A stretch of DNA of 20,466 nucleotides from an uncultured Prevotella sp. (GCA_937880835.1 CALGRN010000219.1:1-20466), one strand, 5' to 3'; counted from the first letter of the stretch, positions 1-7,885 are shown. Notes: generated by a model not told the origin, from the letters alone. Made by a program: numbers and translations.

Positions 1-1924
1 TTATATTTTCCATGCTTATGCTTGAAGGCAACTGCGAGAAACGTGGTTTTTCCTTATCCTCTGCACTTCCGATTTGCACCACAGGACCAAATCTTCCTAT
101 CTTGACGAATACCGGTTTGCCGGTCGTTGGGTCTGTTCCGAGTTGTCGTTCTCCTGCTTTATGCTCGGAACGTGCATTCATCACATTGTCAACAGTGGGC
201 GAAAAGTCTTTGTAGAACAGTTTCATCATGCTCTCCCATTCCGTCTTTCCCTCTGCAATATCATCGAACTTGCTTTCTACTTTCGCTGTAAAATTGTAGT
301 CCATTATGCTCGGAAAGTTGTCCATAAGAAAGTCATTAACAACCATTCCTATATCGGTTGGCAGCAGTTTTCCTTTGTCTGAGCCTGCCATTTCCGTTTT
401 CGTCTTCTCCGTTATCTTTTTTCCTTTAAGCGTATCTATTGTATATTTGCGCTCTTCACCTTTCTTATCACCTTTCTGAACATATTCTCTCTGCTGAATG
501 GTACTTATTGTCGGAGCATAAGTAGAAGGTCTTCCGATGCCCAGTTCTTCAAGTTTATGAACGAGACTTGCCTCTGTATATCTGCCGGGACTCATGCTGA
601 AACGCTCTGTCGAGGTTATTTCGTTGCATTGAAGTTCATCCCCTTCTTTCAACGCAGGAAGCATAGAGAAAGGTGTTCCATTGTTTTCCGCTGTTTCATC
701 TTTACTTTCTTCATACACTTTAAGGAAACCATCGAATATTACAACCTCACCATTTGCGACGAATTGTTCATCAGCTCCGCTTACATTAATGTTGACAGTG
801 GTTTTCTCTATCTGCGCATCTGCCATCTGAGATGCTGCCGTACGTTTCCATATAAGGTCATACAGGCGACGTTCCTGCATTGTTCCTTCTATCTGAATGT
901 CTTTCATATACGTCGGACGTATAGCCTCGTGAGCCTCTTGTGCGCCTTTCGATTTGGTGTGGAAATTACGTTCTTTGCTGTATTCTTCGCCCCAAGTGTT
1001 GATTATTTCTTCTCTGCTTGCATTGAGACAGAGTTTCGACAGATTCACAGAATCGGTACGCATGTATGTTATTCGTCCGTTTTCGTAGAGTCGTTGCGCT
1101 ACCATCATGGTCTGCGAAACGGTGAAACCGAGTTTTCTCGCCGCTTCTTGTTGCAGGGTAGATGTAGTGAATGGTGGTGCAGGTGTGCGTTTCAAGGGCT
1201 TTTTGCTTACTGCGCTTACTGTAAACTCGGAATCTTTGCATTTGTCAAGAAAAGCCAATGCATCCTCGCGTTTCTTGAATCTCGTGTTCAGTTCTGCCTT
1301 CACTTCCTTTGCATTTCCTGCCTTGTCAACGAGCGAGAAAATAGCGTTCACGCGATAATAAGGTTCACTGTTGAATGCCTGTATTTCTCTTTCGCGCTCC
1401 ACAATCAGCCTTACTGCCACGCTCTGAACACGTCCCGCAGAGAGTGCCGGTTTTACTTTGCGCCATAAAACGGGTGAAAGTCGGAAGCCGACAAGACGGT
1501 CGAGAATGCGCCGTGCCTGTTGTGCGTTGACAAGATTCATGTTAATATGTCGCGGATTGTTTATCGCTTCGATAATTGCCGGCTTTGTTATCTCATGAAA
1601 AACGATACGATTTGTTTTCGTCTCATCAAGTCCGAGAACCTCGCAAAGATGCCAAGAAATAGCCTCTCCCTCACGGTCTTCATCGGATGCAAGCCATACT
1701 TTGCTTGCTTCTTCTGCGTTTCTTCTGAGTTCGTTGACGAGCTTTTTCTTTTCACCGGGTATCTCGTAATCAGGTTCGAGTGTATCCAAATCGATACTTA
1801 TCTCTTTCTTTTTAAGGTCTCGTATATGTCCGTAAGAAGACATTACTTTATAATCTTTTCCTAAAAACTTCTCTATTGTCTTAGCCTTTGCAGGGCTCTC
1901 CACTATCACTAAGTTTTCTTGCAT
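1..1924 (-). CDS. topA: DNA topoisomerase I, partial (C-terminus beyond the window)
   Basis: Type IA topoisomerase that relaxes negatively supercoiled DNA by single-strand passage. About 641 codons are visible and the 3' end runs off the left edge. The N-terminus (MQENLVIVESPAKAKTIEKF) is the classic Toprim start, followed by the acidic Toprim motif ASDEDREGEAISWH (residues 79-92). The active-site segment ENGRITYMRTDSVNLS places the catalytic tyrosine at residue 287. LSAGRVQSVAVRLIVERE (161-178) is also characteristic. Near the window edge, TDPTTGKPVFVKIGRFGPVVQ resembles the C-terminal topoisomerase repeats of Bacteroidota TopA. The start at 1924 is supported by the universal N-terminus and by a TATTTTTG box 28 nt upstream. 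Long open frames on the opposite strand inside the gene are antisense shadows. Identity is certain; only the C-terminus is unseen. Confidence 0.97.
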   Translation of the reverse strand, partial: MQENLVIVESPAKAKTIEKFLGKDYKVMSSYGHIRDLKKKEISIDLDTLEPDYEIPGEKKKLVNELRRNAEEASKVWLASDEDREGEAISWHLCEVLGLDETKTNRIVFHEITKPAIIEAINNPRHINMNLVNAQQARRILDRLVGFRLSPVLWRKVKPALSAGRVQSVAVRLIVEREREIQAFNSEPYYRVNAIFSLVDKAGNAKEVKAELNTRFKKREDALAFLDKCKDSEFTVSAVSKKPLKRTPAPPFTTSTLQQEAARKLGFTVSQTMMVAQRLYENGRITYMRTDSVNLSKLCLNASREEIINTWGEEYSKERNFHTKSKGAQEAHEAIRPTYMKDIQIEGTMQERRLYDLIWKRTAASQMADAQIEKTTVNINVSGADEQFVANGEVVIFDGFLKVYEESKDETAENNGTPFSMLPALKEGDELQCNEITSTERFSMSPGRYTEASLVHKLEELGIGRPSTYAPTISTIQQREYVQKGDKKGEERKYTIDTLKGKKITEKTKTEMAGSDKGKLLPTDIGMVVNDFLMDNFPSIMDYNFTAKVESKFDDIAEGKTEWESMMKLFYKDFSPTVDNVMNARSEHKAGERQLGTDPTTGKPVFVKIGRFGPVVQIGSAEDKEKPRFSQLPSSISMENI

Positions 1925-2251
1925 AATATTGTTTATACCTTTATTTTGGGCGCAAAAATAAAAAAAACTTTTCCTTATACATTATTATATATATGAATTT
2001 TCTGCTTTTTTAGTTTTTTTAGCAATAAATCCGTGTTATTAGGAAATAACTGTCTATTCTTTTGACAAGTTCTTATAATTTTAATTTTCTTAAATAGTTT
2101 TCAAGCACAGAGATTTTTTCTGATCCTATGCAGACCGTAATGAAATTGATATGGCATTGTTTTTCAATTTTCGCCTTACCGTTTTTATGTTCCTGTGTTT
2201 GTTTAACTATCCCTTAGGGCAGCAACTGCCGTAGCCCGTCACAAGCCTTAT
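1925..2251. other. AT-rich spacer between topA and the tRNA terminator
   Basis: Apart from the topA -7 box, this spacer is very AT-rich and holds no convincing gene. A small perfect hairpin (GGCAG-CAA-CTGCC, 2218-2230) lies just beyond the tRNA terminator; I cannot assign it a role. No 22-nt repeat units occur here. Confidence 0.6.
1953..1960 (-). promoter_or_regulatory. -7 box of the topA promoter
   Basis: Read on the minus strand this is TATTTTTG, matching the Bacteroidota -7 consensus TAnnTTTG, 28 nt before the topA start codon. No TTTG is seen at the expected upstream distance, so only the -7 element is supported. Confidence 0.5.
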
Positions 2252-2284
2252 AAAAACAAAAAAGAATTACCGCAGTAATTCTTT
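2252..2284 (-). terminator. Rho-independent terminator of tRNA-Asn
   Basis: A perfect 10-bp stem (AAAGAATTAC / GTAATTCTTT, 2261-2270 and 2275-2284) encloses a 4-nt loop. On the minus strand it is followed by a T-rich tract (TTTTTTGTTTTTA). It begins 7 nt after the 3' end of the tRNA gene. Confidence 0.85.
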
Positions 2285-2291
2285 TCCATTG

Positions 2292-2365
2292 CGCTTCAAG
2301 ATGGGCTTGAACCAACGACCCCCTGATTAACAGTCAGGTGCTCTAACCAACTGAGCTATTGAAGC
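2292..2365 (-). tRNA. tRNA-Asn (anticodon GTT)
   Basis: This is a 74-nt cloverleaf on the minus strand. The acceptor stem GCTTCAA pairs with TTGAAGC and the discriminator base is G. The D-arm is AGCTCAGTTGGTTAGAGC. The anticodon stem-loop is CCTGA-CTGTTAA-TCAGG, giving anticodon GTT. The T-arm contains GGTTCAAGCCC. The 3' CCA is not encoded, so it must be added after transcription. It is flanked by its own promoter and terminator and appears to be a single-gene unit. Confidence 0.97.
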
Positions 2366-2385
2366 AGTTTGCTTAAATGCGGTTG

Positions 2386-2417
2386 CAAAATTAAGATGAT
2401 TATTTTAAATAACCAAA
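2386..2417 (-). promoter_or_regulatory. Promoter of tRNA-Asn (-33 TTTG, 20-nt gap, -7 TAATTTTG)
   Basis: On the minus strand, TTTG (2414-2417) is followed after 20 nt by TAATTTTG (2386-2393). This is a full match to the two-element Bacteroides-type promoter. The -7 box lies 20 nt upstream of the mature tRNA 5' end. Confidence 0.7.
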
Positions 2418-2498
2418 CTTTTTATTGAAAAAATACAATGAAAGGCTTAAAAAATACATTTTCTTCTGCTTTTTAGCGTTATTATGGGCTTTATATTG

Positions 2499-2506
2499 TA
2501 TTTTTG
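2499..2506 (+). promoter_or_regulatory. -7 box of the S41 protease promoter
   Basis: TATTTTTG matches TAnnTTTG and lies 67 nt upstream of the ATG at 2574. It also helps decide the start: the longer in-frame ATG at 2484 would lie upstream of the promoter and would place about 30 extra residues before an otherwise normal signal peptide. Confidence 0.55.
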
Positions 2507-2573
2507 CATACTGATAAAAGTAATAAAACAGCGCATGCAGATTGCTTTGCGCATAGACATAAACAATAGAATT

Positions 2574-4232
2574 ATGAACAGAATAATCTTATATCTGCTC
2601 CTTTCGGTTGCCATTCCTTTGTCGGCTCAGACAGATAGTGACCATAATTTGAAAGTGGCGAAGAACCTTGACGTATTCAACAGCATATACAAAAGACTTG
2701 ACATGCTTTATGTTGACACGCTCGATGCCGACGAAGTGATAGGAACGGGTATAAATGCGATGCTCAGAAGCCTTGATCCTTATACTACTTATTATCCCGA
2801 AGACAAAGTCGATGAACTGAAAATGCTCTACACAGGTAAGTTTGCAGGTGTGGGAGCACTTATCCGTTACATGCCAAAAATGAAACACGTGGTAATCGAA
2901 GAACCTTATAAAGGTATGCCGGCAGATGTCGCCGGGCTTAAAAAAGGCGATATAATATTGAGCATAGACGACTCTTCGATGGTTGGAAAAGACACCAAAC
3001 ACGTCAGCAGTCGATTGCGCGGAGATGCAGGAACGAGCCTTATTCTGAAATATAAGCGTCCTTCTACGGGCAAGACAACCAAAGTAAAGATAACAAGAAG
3101 CGTAATACAGCAGAAGCCTGTGCCATATTACGGTATGCGCAAAGGCGGAATAGGATACATAAATCTCATATCTTACACGGAAGGATGTGCTAAGGAAATG
3201 CGACGAGCGGTTATAGAGTTGAAGAACAAGGGAATGAAATCTCTCGTGCTTGATTTGCGCAACAACGGAGGAGGATCAGAGCAAGAAGCCGTTGATATCG
3301 TAAATCTGTTTGTGCCGAGAGATATTCTCATAGTTTCAAACAGAGGTAAAACGAAACGCACGAACCGTGATTACAAGACAAAAGCAGAGCCGATTGACAC
3401 GCTGATGCCTATTGTCGTGCTTGTAAATGATATGACTGCAAGTTCGAGCGAGATAACGGCAGGAAGCATGCAAGACTTGGACAGGGCAGTGATATTAGGC
3501 ACTCGGACTTACGGAAAGGGGCTTGTTCAGACGTCGCTTGACCTCCCTTTCAACGGAAATCTAAAACTTACGACCAACAAGTACTACATTCCCAGCGGCA
3601 GATGTATTCAGGCTATCAATTACAAGCATGCCAAAGGCGGATATATGGAGCATGTTCCTGACTCTCTGACAAAGGTTTTCCACACTGCAAACGGACGCGA
3701 AGTGCGCGACGGAGGAGGAATAAAGCCCGATGTGGAGATTAAACCGGACTCGCTGCCGAATATCGCTTTCTATCTGGCTAACATCGATTCAAACTCTGTA
3801 ATGATGAATTATGAGATTGATTATATAGCGAAGCATCCGGAGATTGCGCCTGCATCGGAGTTTGAATTGTCTGATGCCGACTATGAAGACTTTAAGCAAC
3901 GTGTGCTGGAAAGCGGATTTACATACGACAGAGAGAGCGAGAAACAGCTTAAAAACCTTGTAAAACTGGCAAAGTTCGAAGGCTATTATGAAGATGCAAA
4001 GGTTGATTTCGAGAACTTGGAGAAGAAGTTGAGCCATAACGTTGCAAAGGATTTGGACTTCAACAAGAAGGCTCTGAAAGAGATAATCACAAACGATATA
4101 GTCACTGCATACTATTATCAAGAGGGCGCAATACAAAATAGTCTGCGCTATGATAAGCAGATGAAGGAGGCTGAAAGGCTGTTGAACAATCTCGATGAGT
4201 ATAATAAACTGCTCTCACCGGTGAAGAAATAA
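2574..4232 (+). CDS. Exported C-terminal processing protease (PDZ plus S41 peptidase)
   Basis: 552 residues. The N-terminus MNRIILYLLLSVAIPLSAQ is a signal peptide, so the enzyme acts in the periplasm or envelope. An N-terminal helical part contains SLDPYTTYYP (66-75), usual for CtpA-type proteases. A PDZ domain spans roughly residues 100-180 (GMPADVAGLKKGDIILSID). The S41 domain follows, with LRNNGGGSEQEAV (228-240), the nucleophile motif TASSSEI and RTYGKGLVQ. The first Ser of SSSEI (Ser290) and Lys315 have the 25-residue spacing of the Ser/Lys dyad in Prc and D1P. A C-terminal helical extension of about 150 residues is typical of Bacteroidota members. Expected role: cutting envelope proteins at or near their C-terminus; the substrate is unknown. 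The start at 2574 is preferred over 2484 for the signal peptide and promoter position. The downstream small gene starts 11 nt after the stop. Confidence 0.93.
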   Translation: MNRIILYLLLSVAIPLSAQTDSDHNLKVAKNLDVFNSIYKRLDMLYVDTLDADEVIGTGINAMLRSLDPYTTYYPEDKVDELKMLYTGKFAGVGALIRYMPKMKHVVIEEPYKGMPADVAGLKKGDIILSIDDSSMVGKDTKHVSSRLRGDAGTSLILKYKRPSTGKTTKVKITRSVIQQKPVPYYGMRKGGIGYINLISYTEGCAKEMRRAVIELKNKGMKSLVLDLRNNGGGSEQEAVDIVNLFVPRDILIVSNRGKTKRTNRDYKTKAEPIDTLMPIVVLVNDMTASSSEITAGSMQDLDRAVILGTRTYGKGLVQTSLDLPFNGNLKLTTNKYYIPSGRCIQAINYKHAKGGYMEHVPDSLTKVFHTANGREVRDGGGIKPDVEIKPDSLPNIAFYLANIDSNSVMMNYEIDYIAKHPEIAPASEFELSDADYEDFKQRVLESGFTYDRESEKQLKNLVKLAKFEGYYEDAKVDFENLEKKLSHNVAKDLDFNKKALKEIITNDIVTAYYYQEGAIQNSLRYDKQMKEAERLLNNLDEYNKLLSPVKK

Positions 4233-4243
4233 ACAGCATAGGT

Positions 4244-4357
4244 ATGTCTCGCAGGAAATCAGACCATAACATAAAGTTCTTGTGGAGGGTGCTCCTGATG
4301 GCTTTCGTCACCCTTTCCATAGTAGCACTGATGCTTTTTTATCTTATGATGAGTTAG
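4244..4357 (+). CDS. Small single-pass membrane peptide (37 aa), unrecognised
   Basis: The frame opens with ATG 11 nt after the protease stop codon and ends with TAG before the shared terminator. The peptide has a basic, hydrophilic start (MSRRKSDHNIKF) followed by one strongly hydrophobic segment (about residues 14-36, LLMAFVTLSIVALMLFYLMM), as expected for an N-in single-pass membrane protein. I do not recognise the family. Close spacing and the terminator lying beyond it suggest co-transcription with the protease, perhaps as a small partner or regulator (inference). A chance frame of this length with such an orderly charge and hydrophobic pattern is possible but less likely. Confidence 0.5.
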   Translation: MSRRKSDHNIKFLWRVLLMAFVTLSIVALMLFYLMMS

Positions 4358-4439
4358 AAACGGCATGTGAGAAAAGCATAAAAAGCATACTTTTTGAAGT
4401 GTGAAAACGTAAGGATTTCTGACACTTTGCAAAATGACG

Positions 4440-4496
4440 AAACAGCTCCGAAAAAGTGAAAACATTGCTTTTTCGGAGCTGTTTTTTTGTTTTTGG
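4440..4496 (+). terminator. Strong Rho-independent terminator after the S41 protease unit
   Basis: A perfect 17-bp stem (4440-4456 and 4468-4484, core CAGCTCCGAAAAAG) encloses an 11-nt loop and is followed by a T-run on the plus strand (TTTTTTTGTTTTT). It closes the protease and small-peptide unit; repeat array A begins immediately after it. Confidence 0.9.
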
Positions 4497-4500
4497 AATG

Positions 4501-4605
4501 CAAAACAATAACTTTTGCATTTCTAAAACATAACTTTTGAGTCAGAAAACAACGCAGGTAAGAAGCCGAAAGGATAGCTTTTGCAATGTAAAAGTTATCC
4601 TTTCA
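4501..4605. repeat. Array A: 22-nt-periodic quasi-palindromic repeat, 5 units
   Basis: Unit starts at 4501, 4523, 4545, 4567 and 4589 are exactly 22 nt apart. Units are CAAAACAATAACTTTTG, CTAAAACATAACTTTTG, a degenerate third unit, CGAAAGGATAGCTTTTG and TAAAAGTTATCCTTTCA. The last two are in opposite orientation and form a 15-bp hairpin (4568-4582 with 4590-4604, one G-U pair, 7-nt loop). The array sits directly behind the strong terminator, so it should lie outside the protease transcript. Confidence 0.85.
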
Positions 4606-4851
4606 TAAATCAACGGAAATACTCAGAGACTGTAATGCGCTGATTGTCAAGTCGTAATATTTTTCGCATTTTTTCGTCATAATATGCGTTCAATCTGAAA
4701 TTTGCTATTATTTCTTGTTGCTGTAAAATAATTTACCAATTTTAAGACCTTATATAACACCGTTTTCAAGTGCGTTTTTGAACCGTTGAAAATGGTTGTT
4801 TTTGATTGCAGACATAATATGTAGTTAGGGCTTTTATGCTTAAAAGAATGG
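4606..4851. other. AT-rich spacer 3' of the DUF2284-type gene, with an inverted repeat
   Basis: No gene is visible here. An imperfect inverted repeat (4756-4769 with 4786-4800, about 14 bp with one bulge, 16-nt loop) lies about 50-95 nt beyond the minus-strand gene's stop and might end its transcript, although no good T-run follows on that strand. A sequence resembling the tail of the other repeat arrays (AATGCGCTGATTGTCA, 4634-4649) is also present. Confidence 0.4.
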
Positions 4852-5481
4852 TTAAAACACCTCCAATGCTCTTTTGTCGTTTGTGAAAAGAGCCGTCACC
4901 AAAGTTATATATTCGGGCGGTTTGTTTCCCTTTCCCCATTTCAGTTCTATTCCGAGAAGTTCCTGCGTGGTTTTTCCTATGTCGAAACCGACAGACTCCA
5001 ACGAGTGTCTTACCATATTCGGATGACGGCAAGGCATACCGTAAGGGCGCGTACATGGTTCAGAACCGCAAAGAAGACATTTTGTTCCGAGAAACGAAAT
5101 GCTTTCCGGATATTCGCGTTCGAGCTTCCGCAGAAATGCAGTTACAGTCTTGAAAGCGTATTCCATAGCCCTTTCCGACACCCTTTTGGTATCGTCTGTC
5201 GAAGCGCATTTGGCAAGAGTTGCATCGTCGAAAACAATCTTTGAGCCTATGATAACGGCATCTTCATAACGTGATATGTATTCGGTAGTGTCGAAATCAT
5301 AAGGCGGACATGTCCATGTTTTATTGTACCGCTTGCACTGTCGGCAGTATTTCATGAACTTATCCGTATCTCTGTATCCCTTGATATATTCGCCTACGGG
5401 TATCGTTACGGAAGTATGAACAATCCGAAATCCCATTCCTGCGGTGTTTCCTTTTATGTCTATCGTTCTTGTTTCGCTCAT
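4852..5481 (-). CDS. DUF2284-type predicted metal-binding protein
   Basis: 209 residues with no signal peptide, so probably cytoplasmic. The cysteine pattern is that of DUF2284 proteins: CRQCKRYNKTWTCPPYDFD (Cys46, Cys49, Cys58) near the N-terminus, then CLLCGSEPCTRPYGMPCRHP (Cys135, Cys138, Cys143, Cys151), followed by RHSLESVGFDIGKTTQELLG. Seven conserved cysteines suggest metal or Fe-S binding; the biochemical function of the family is not established. The gene lies 91 nt downstream of ribD on the same strand with no obvious terminator between them, so co-transcription is possible, but a link to flavin synthesis is only positional. The start at 5481 gives a compact N-terminus and is the only good ATG. 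Confidence 0.82.
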   Translation of the reverse strand: MSETRTIDIKGNTAGMGFRIVHTSVTIPVGEYIKGYRDTDKFMKYCRQCKRYNKTWTCPPYDFDTTEYISRYEDAVIIGSKIVFDDATLAKCASTDDTKRVSERAMEYAFKTVTAFLRKLEREYPESISFLGTKCLLCGSEPCTRPYGMPCRHPNMVRHSLESVGFDIGKTTQELLGIELKWGKGNKPPEYITLVTALFTNDKRALEVF

Positions 5482-5572
5482 ATTGAAAGTCTGAATGTTT
5501 CAGTTTGTTATGCGTAATGAGTATTATAAGCTGCCGGTATTTATTACTTAAACCTTCGGCAGTAATGGTCTT

Positions 5573-6502
5573 TCAACTCCTTTCATACGTTTCTATGACA
5601 TTGCCGTCATATTTCTTGCAACTCACAAGACGTGCATTTTGTGGCAGTCGCGGTGCTTTCGTTCCTCCTGATACCTCAAACTTAGCAGTCTCTATGCGTA
5701 TTTCATCCCATAATCCTGCTTCTATGAAAGAGTTGTGTGTTATCGTTCCGCCCTCAACAATGAGCGATTGCACGTTCTTTTCATACAAATCGGACATCAG
5801 TCGGGCTATTGTCGTGTCATGGGTGAGCACTAATCGCATCGGATTTCTTCCGCTCCAATGGCGCACATTCAATCTGCTTTTGTCGCGTTCGGCAGTGATA
5901 CGCCCCACAAGAATGGCGTCGTTTTCTGCCCGAAGTTTATGAGATAACATCTTAGTGAACGGCACTGACACCGTCATAGGTTTGAAATCATCGTCCACAA
6001 AGCCGTTTGCAGACTGCGCCCACTTTAATGTTATGTAAGGACGATGATGGTTTTGAAAAGTCATGAAACGCCTGTTAAGTCGCAGACATTCTCTTTCCAG
6101 AACCCCGATGCTTACATCTATGCCTGCCGAACGCATTTTTTCTATTCCTCTTCCCCTTACTTCGGCAAACGCATCTATACATCCTACAACCACACGACGC
6201 ACACCTTTGTTTATTATAAGGTCTGCACATGGAGGCGTTTTCCCATAATGCGAGCATGGTTCGAGACTGACATAAAGAGTCGATTTCGTAAGTAATGCGT
6301 TGTCGGATGCACTGACCGACGCGAAAGCATTTACCTCTGCATGCGCCGAACCATAACAGACATGATACCCTTCGCCTATTATCCTGCCGTCATACACTAT
6401 CACCGCGCCCACCATAGGGTTGGGCTTGGCGTTCAGCATGCCGTTTCGTGCAAGTTGAAGACATCGTTGCATGTACATTTCATCAATCTCTTTTTGGTAC
6501 AT
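5573..6502 (-). CDS. ribD: Bifunctional riboflavin deaminase/reductase RibD, reductase domain shortened
   Basis: RibD carries out the two steps after GTP cyclohydrolase II in riboflavin synthesis: deamination of the pyrimidine, then NADPH-dependent reduction of the ribosyl side chain. The deaminase domain (about 1-145) has the zinc and catalytic signature GSAHAEVNAF (His54, Glu56) and LEPCSHYGKTPPCA (Cys83, Cys92). The reductase domain (about 150-309) has RPYITLKWAQSANGFV, LVGRITAERDKSRL, QSLIVEGG and LWDEIRIE. The protein has 309 residues against 367 in E. coli RibD. The missing length lies between MRLVLTHDTTI and LYEKNVQSLIVEGG (residues 222-249), where the E. coli enzyme has about 40 more residues. 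Whether the reductase is still active cannot be told from sequence. The gene is divergent from prmC with only 29 nt between start codons. Confidence 0.93.
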   Translation of the reverse strand: MYQKEIDEMYMQRCLQLARNGMLNAKPNPMVGAVIVYDGRIIGEGYHVCYGSAHAEVNAFASVSASDNALLTKSTLYVSLEPCSHYGKTPPCADLIINKGVRRVVVGCIDAFAEVRGRGIEKMRSAGIDVSIGVLERECLRLNRRFMTFQNHHRPYITLKWAQSANGFVDDDFKPMTVSVPFTKMLSHKLRAENDAILVGRITAERDKSRLNVRHWSGRNPMRLVLTHDTTIARLMSDLYEKNVQSLIVEGGTITHNSFIEAGLWDEIRIETAKFEVSGGTKAPRLPQNARLVSCKKYDGNVIETYERS

Positions 6503-6524
6503 ATAGGATATTTTATTAATTTTG
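6493..6524 (+). promoter_or_regulatory. Promoter of prmC (TTTG, 20-nt gap, TAATTTTG)
   Basis: TTTG at 6493-6496 and TAATTTTG at 6517-6524 are 20 nt apart, as in Bacteroides-type promoters. The ATG of prmC begins only 7 nt after the -7 box, so the mRNA leader would be at most a few nucleotides. The -33 element overlaps the first codons of the divergent ribD. Confidence 0.65.
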
Positions 6525-6531
6525 TCGCATT

Positions 6532-7352
6532 ATGACATATAACGATTTGTGGCGCAAACTGACATCCGTTTATGATGTCGGAGAAGCCAAAGCAATAGTG
6601 CGTATGGTGCTTGAAGCACGTTTCGGAATGTCGGCGGCAGATGTTTATTGCGGCAAAGTTACGCAATTATCCGCAGAAGAGAATGCCTCTTTGATTAAAA
6701 TAATTGAAAGATTGGCTGACGCAGAGCCTGTTCAGTATGTTCTCGGAGAGACCTTTTTTGCCGGAAGAAGATATAAAGTGTGTCCCGGAGTGCTTATTCC
6801 GCGCCCCGAAACGGAAGAACTTTGCCGTTTGATAACGGCATCCGCTGCTAATGGAAGCAAAATTCTCGACATCGGAACAGGCTCGGGATGCATTGCAATA
6901 ACGCTCGCACTTGACGTTGAAGGTGCAGACGTTACGGCATGGGACATATCCGACGATGCTCTTAGAATGCCGAAAGTCTTTCTGCAAAAGTGTCGTTTCA
7001 GAAAAAAGACGCTCTCAACCTGCACCCATGCGACAATGAAACATGGGATGTCATAGTGAGCAATCCACCTTATATATGCGAAAAAGAACGCAAGTCGATG
7101 TTCCGCAATGTGCTCGAATACGAACCGGAGCAGGCTCTTTTCGTTCCCGATGACAATCCGTTGCTCTTTTATAACGCCATTGCCGGGTATGCGGAGAATG
7201 CTCTTGAAAGCGGCGGAATGCTTTTCTTCGAAATTAATCCCTTTTATGCTGAAATGCTTAAAGACTCGTTAGGCATGCGCGGATTTGAAGATATAACGCT
7301 CATGAACGATATGTTCGGAAAGCAAAGGTTTATTAAAGCTGTGAGAAGATGA
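6532..7352 (+). pseudogene. prmC: Release factor glutamine methyltransferase PrmC/HemK, frameshifted
   Basis: PrmC methylates the Gln of the GGQ motif in release factors RF1 and RF2, using S-adenosylmethionine. The first frame (6532-7056) has the N-terminal helical domain, PVQYVLGETFFAGRRYKV, GVLIPRPETEELC and the SAM-binding DIGTGSGCIAITLAL, up to ISDDALRM, then runs through nonsense residues to TAG at 7054. The rest is in another frame, open from 6966 to 7352: NAESLSAKVSFQKKDAL, the catalytic VSNPPYICEKE (7053-7085), then YEPEQALF, EINPFYAEML and FGKQRFI. The break is at about 6964-6969, where DDALR and NAESL share one base; the usual family spacing needs about four residues between them. 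This fits a net loss of about 13 nt rather than one miscalled base. It could be a real inactivating mutation or an assembly error. The recX start overlaps the stop (ATGA). Confidence 0.85.
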
Positions 7353-7807
7353 AACAAATGACGGAACAGGAGGCATTGAAGAAACTGTCGGCAATGTGCG
7401 CAAAGGCAGAACATTGCAGTGGTGAGATGAAGGAAAAGATGCGCCGTTGGGAGATAAGCGATGATGTGCAGGAACGCATAATGAAGCGTCTCGTAAGCGA
7501 AAAATACATAGACGACGAACGGTTTTGCCGCCTGTTCGTGAACGATAAGATAAGATACAACAAATGGGGACGCAGGAAAATAGAGAATGCTTTATGGATT
7601 AAAGGCATCCCGAAGAATGTTTCAACGCCTGTTCTTGATGCCGTTGACAACGACGAATATATCGAAGTGTTGCGCGGTTTGATAGAAAGCAAACGCAGAC
7701 AGATAAAGGCAGGAAACCTGTATGAGACGAACATGAAACTGATAAAGTTCGCATTGTCACGCGGTTTCACAATGGATGTCATACGCGAGTGTGTGGATGA
7801 TTGTTGA
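7349..7807 (+). CDS. recX: RecX family regulator of RecA
   Basis: 152 residues. RecX proteins bind RecA filaments and limit recombinase and SOS co-protease activity. The sequence shows the three-helix repeat architecture of the family, including LVSEKYIDDERFCRLFVNDKIRYNKWGRRKIENALWIKGI (residues 48-87), whose DxxFxxxFvxxk and GrrkIexxLxxKGI elements are the RecX signature. Length is normal for Bacteroidota RecX. Its ATG overlaps the last codon of prmC by 4 nt (ATGA), pointing to translational coupling and a shared transcript. Because prmC is frameshifted, ribosomes stopping early at 7056 might not feed the recX start (inference). Confidence 0.88.
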   Translation: MKQMTEQEALKKLSAMCAKAEHCSGEMKEKMRRWEISDDVQERIMKRLVSEKYIDDERFCRLFVNDKIRYNKWGRRKIENALWIKGIPKNVSTPVLDAVDNDEYIEVLRGLIESKRRQIKAGNLYETNMKLIKFALSRGFTMDVIRECVDDC

Positions 7808-7885
7808 AAGAATGCTTTTTCTCTTGCAGATACGACTTTACCGACTGTGCCGAAAAACAATAAATGCAAAATCCTTAATATGTAA

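Noticed and set aside
557..1468. 303-codon plus-strand open frame
   Set aside because: Lies entirely antisense to topA, is rich in Cys, Phe and His, and has no recognisable domain; it mirrors the codon pattern of the real gene.
2484..2573. N-terminal extension of the S41 protease from ATG 2484
   Set aside because: Would start upstream of the predicted promoter box and put about 30 residues before a normal signal peptide.
6063..6295. Short overlapping frames on both strands within ribD
   Set aside because: They coincide with the deaminase domain of ribD, whose zinc motif is unmistakable in the other frame.
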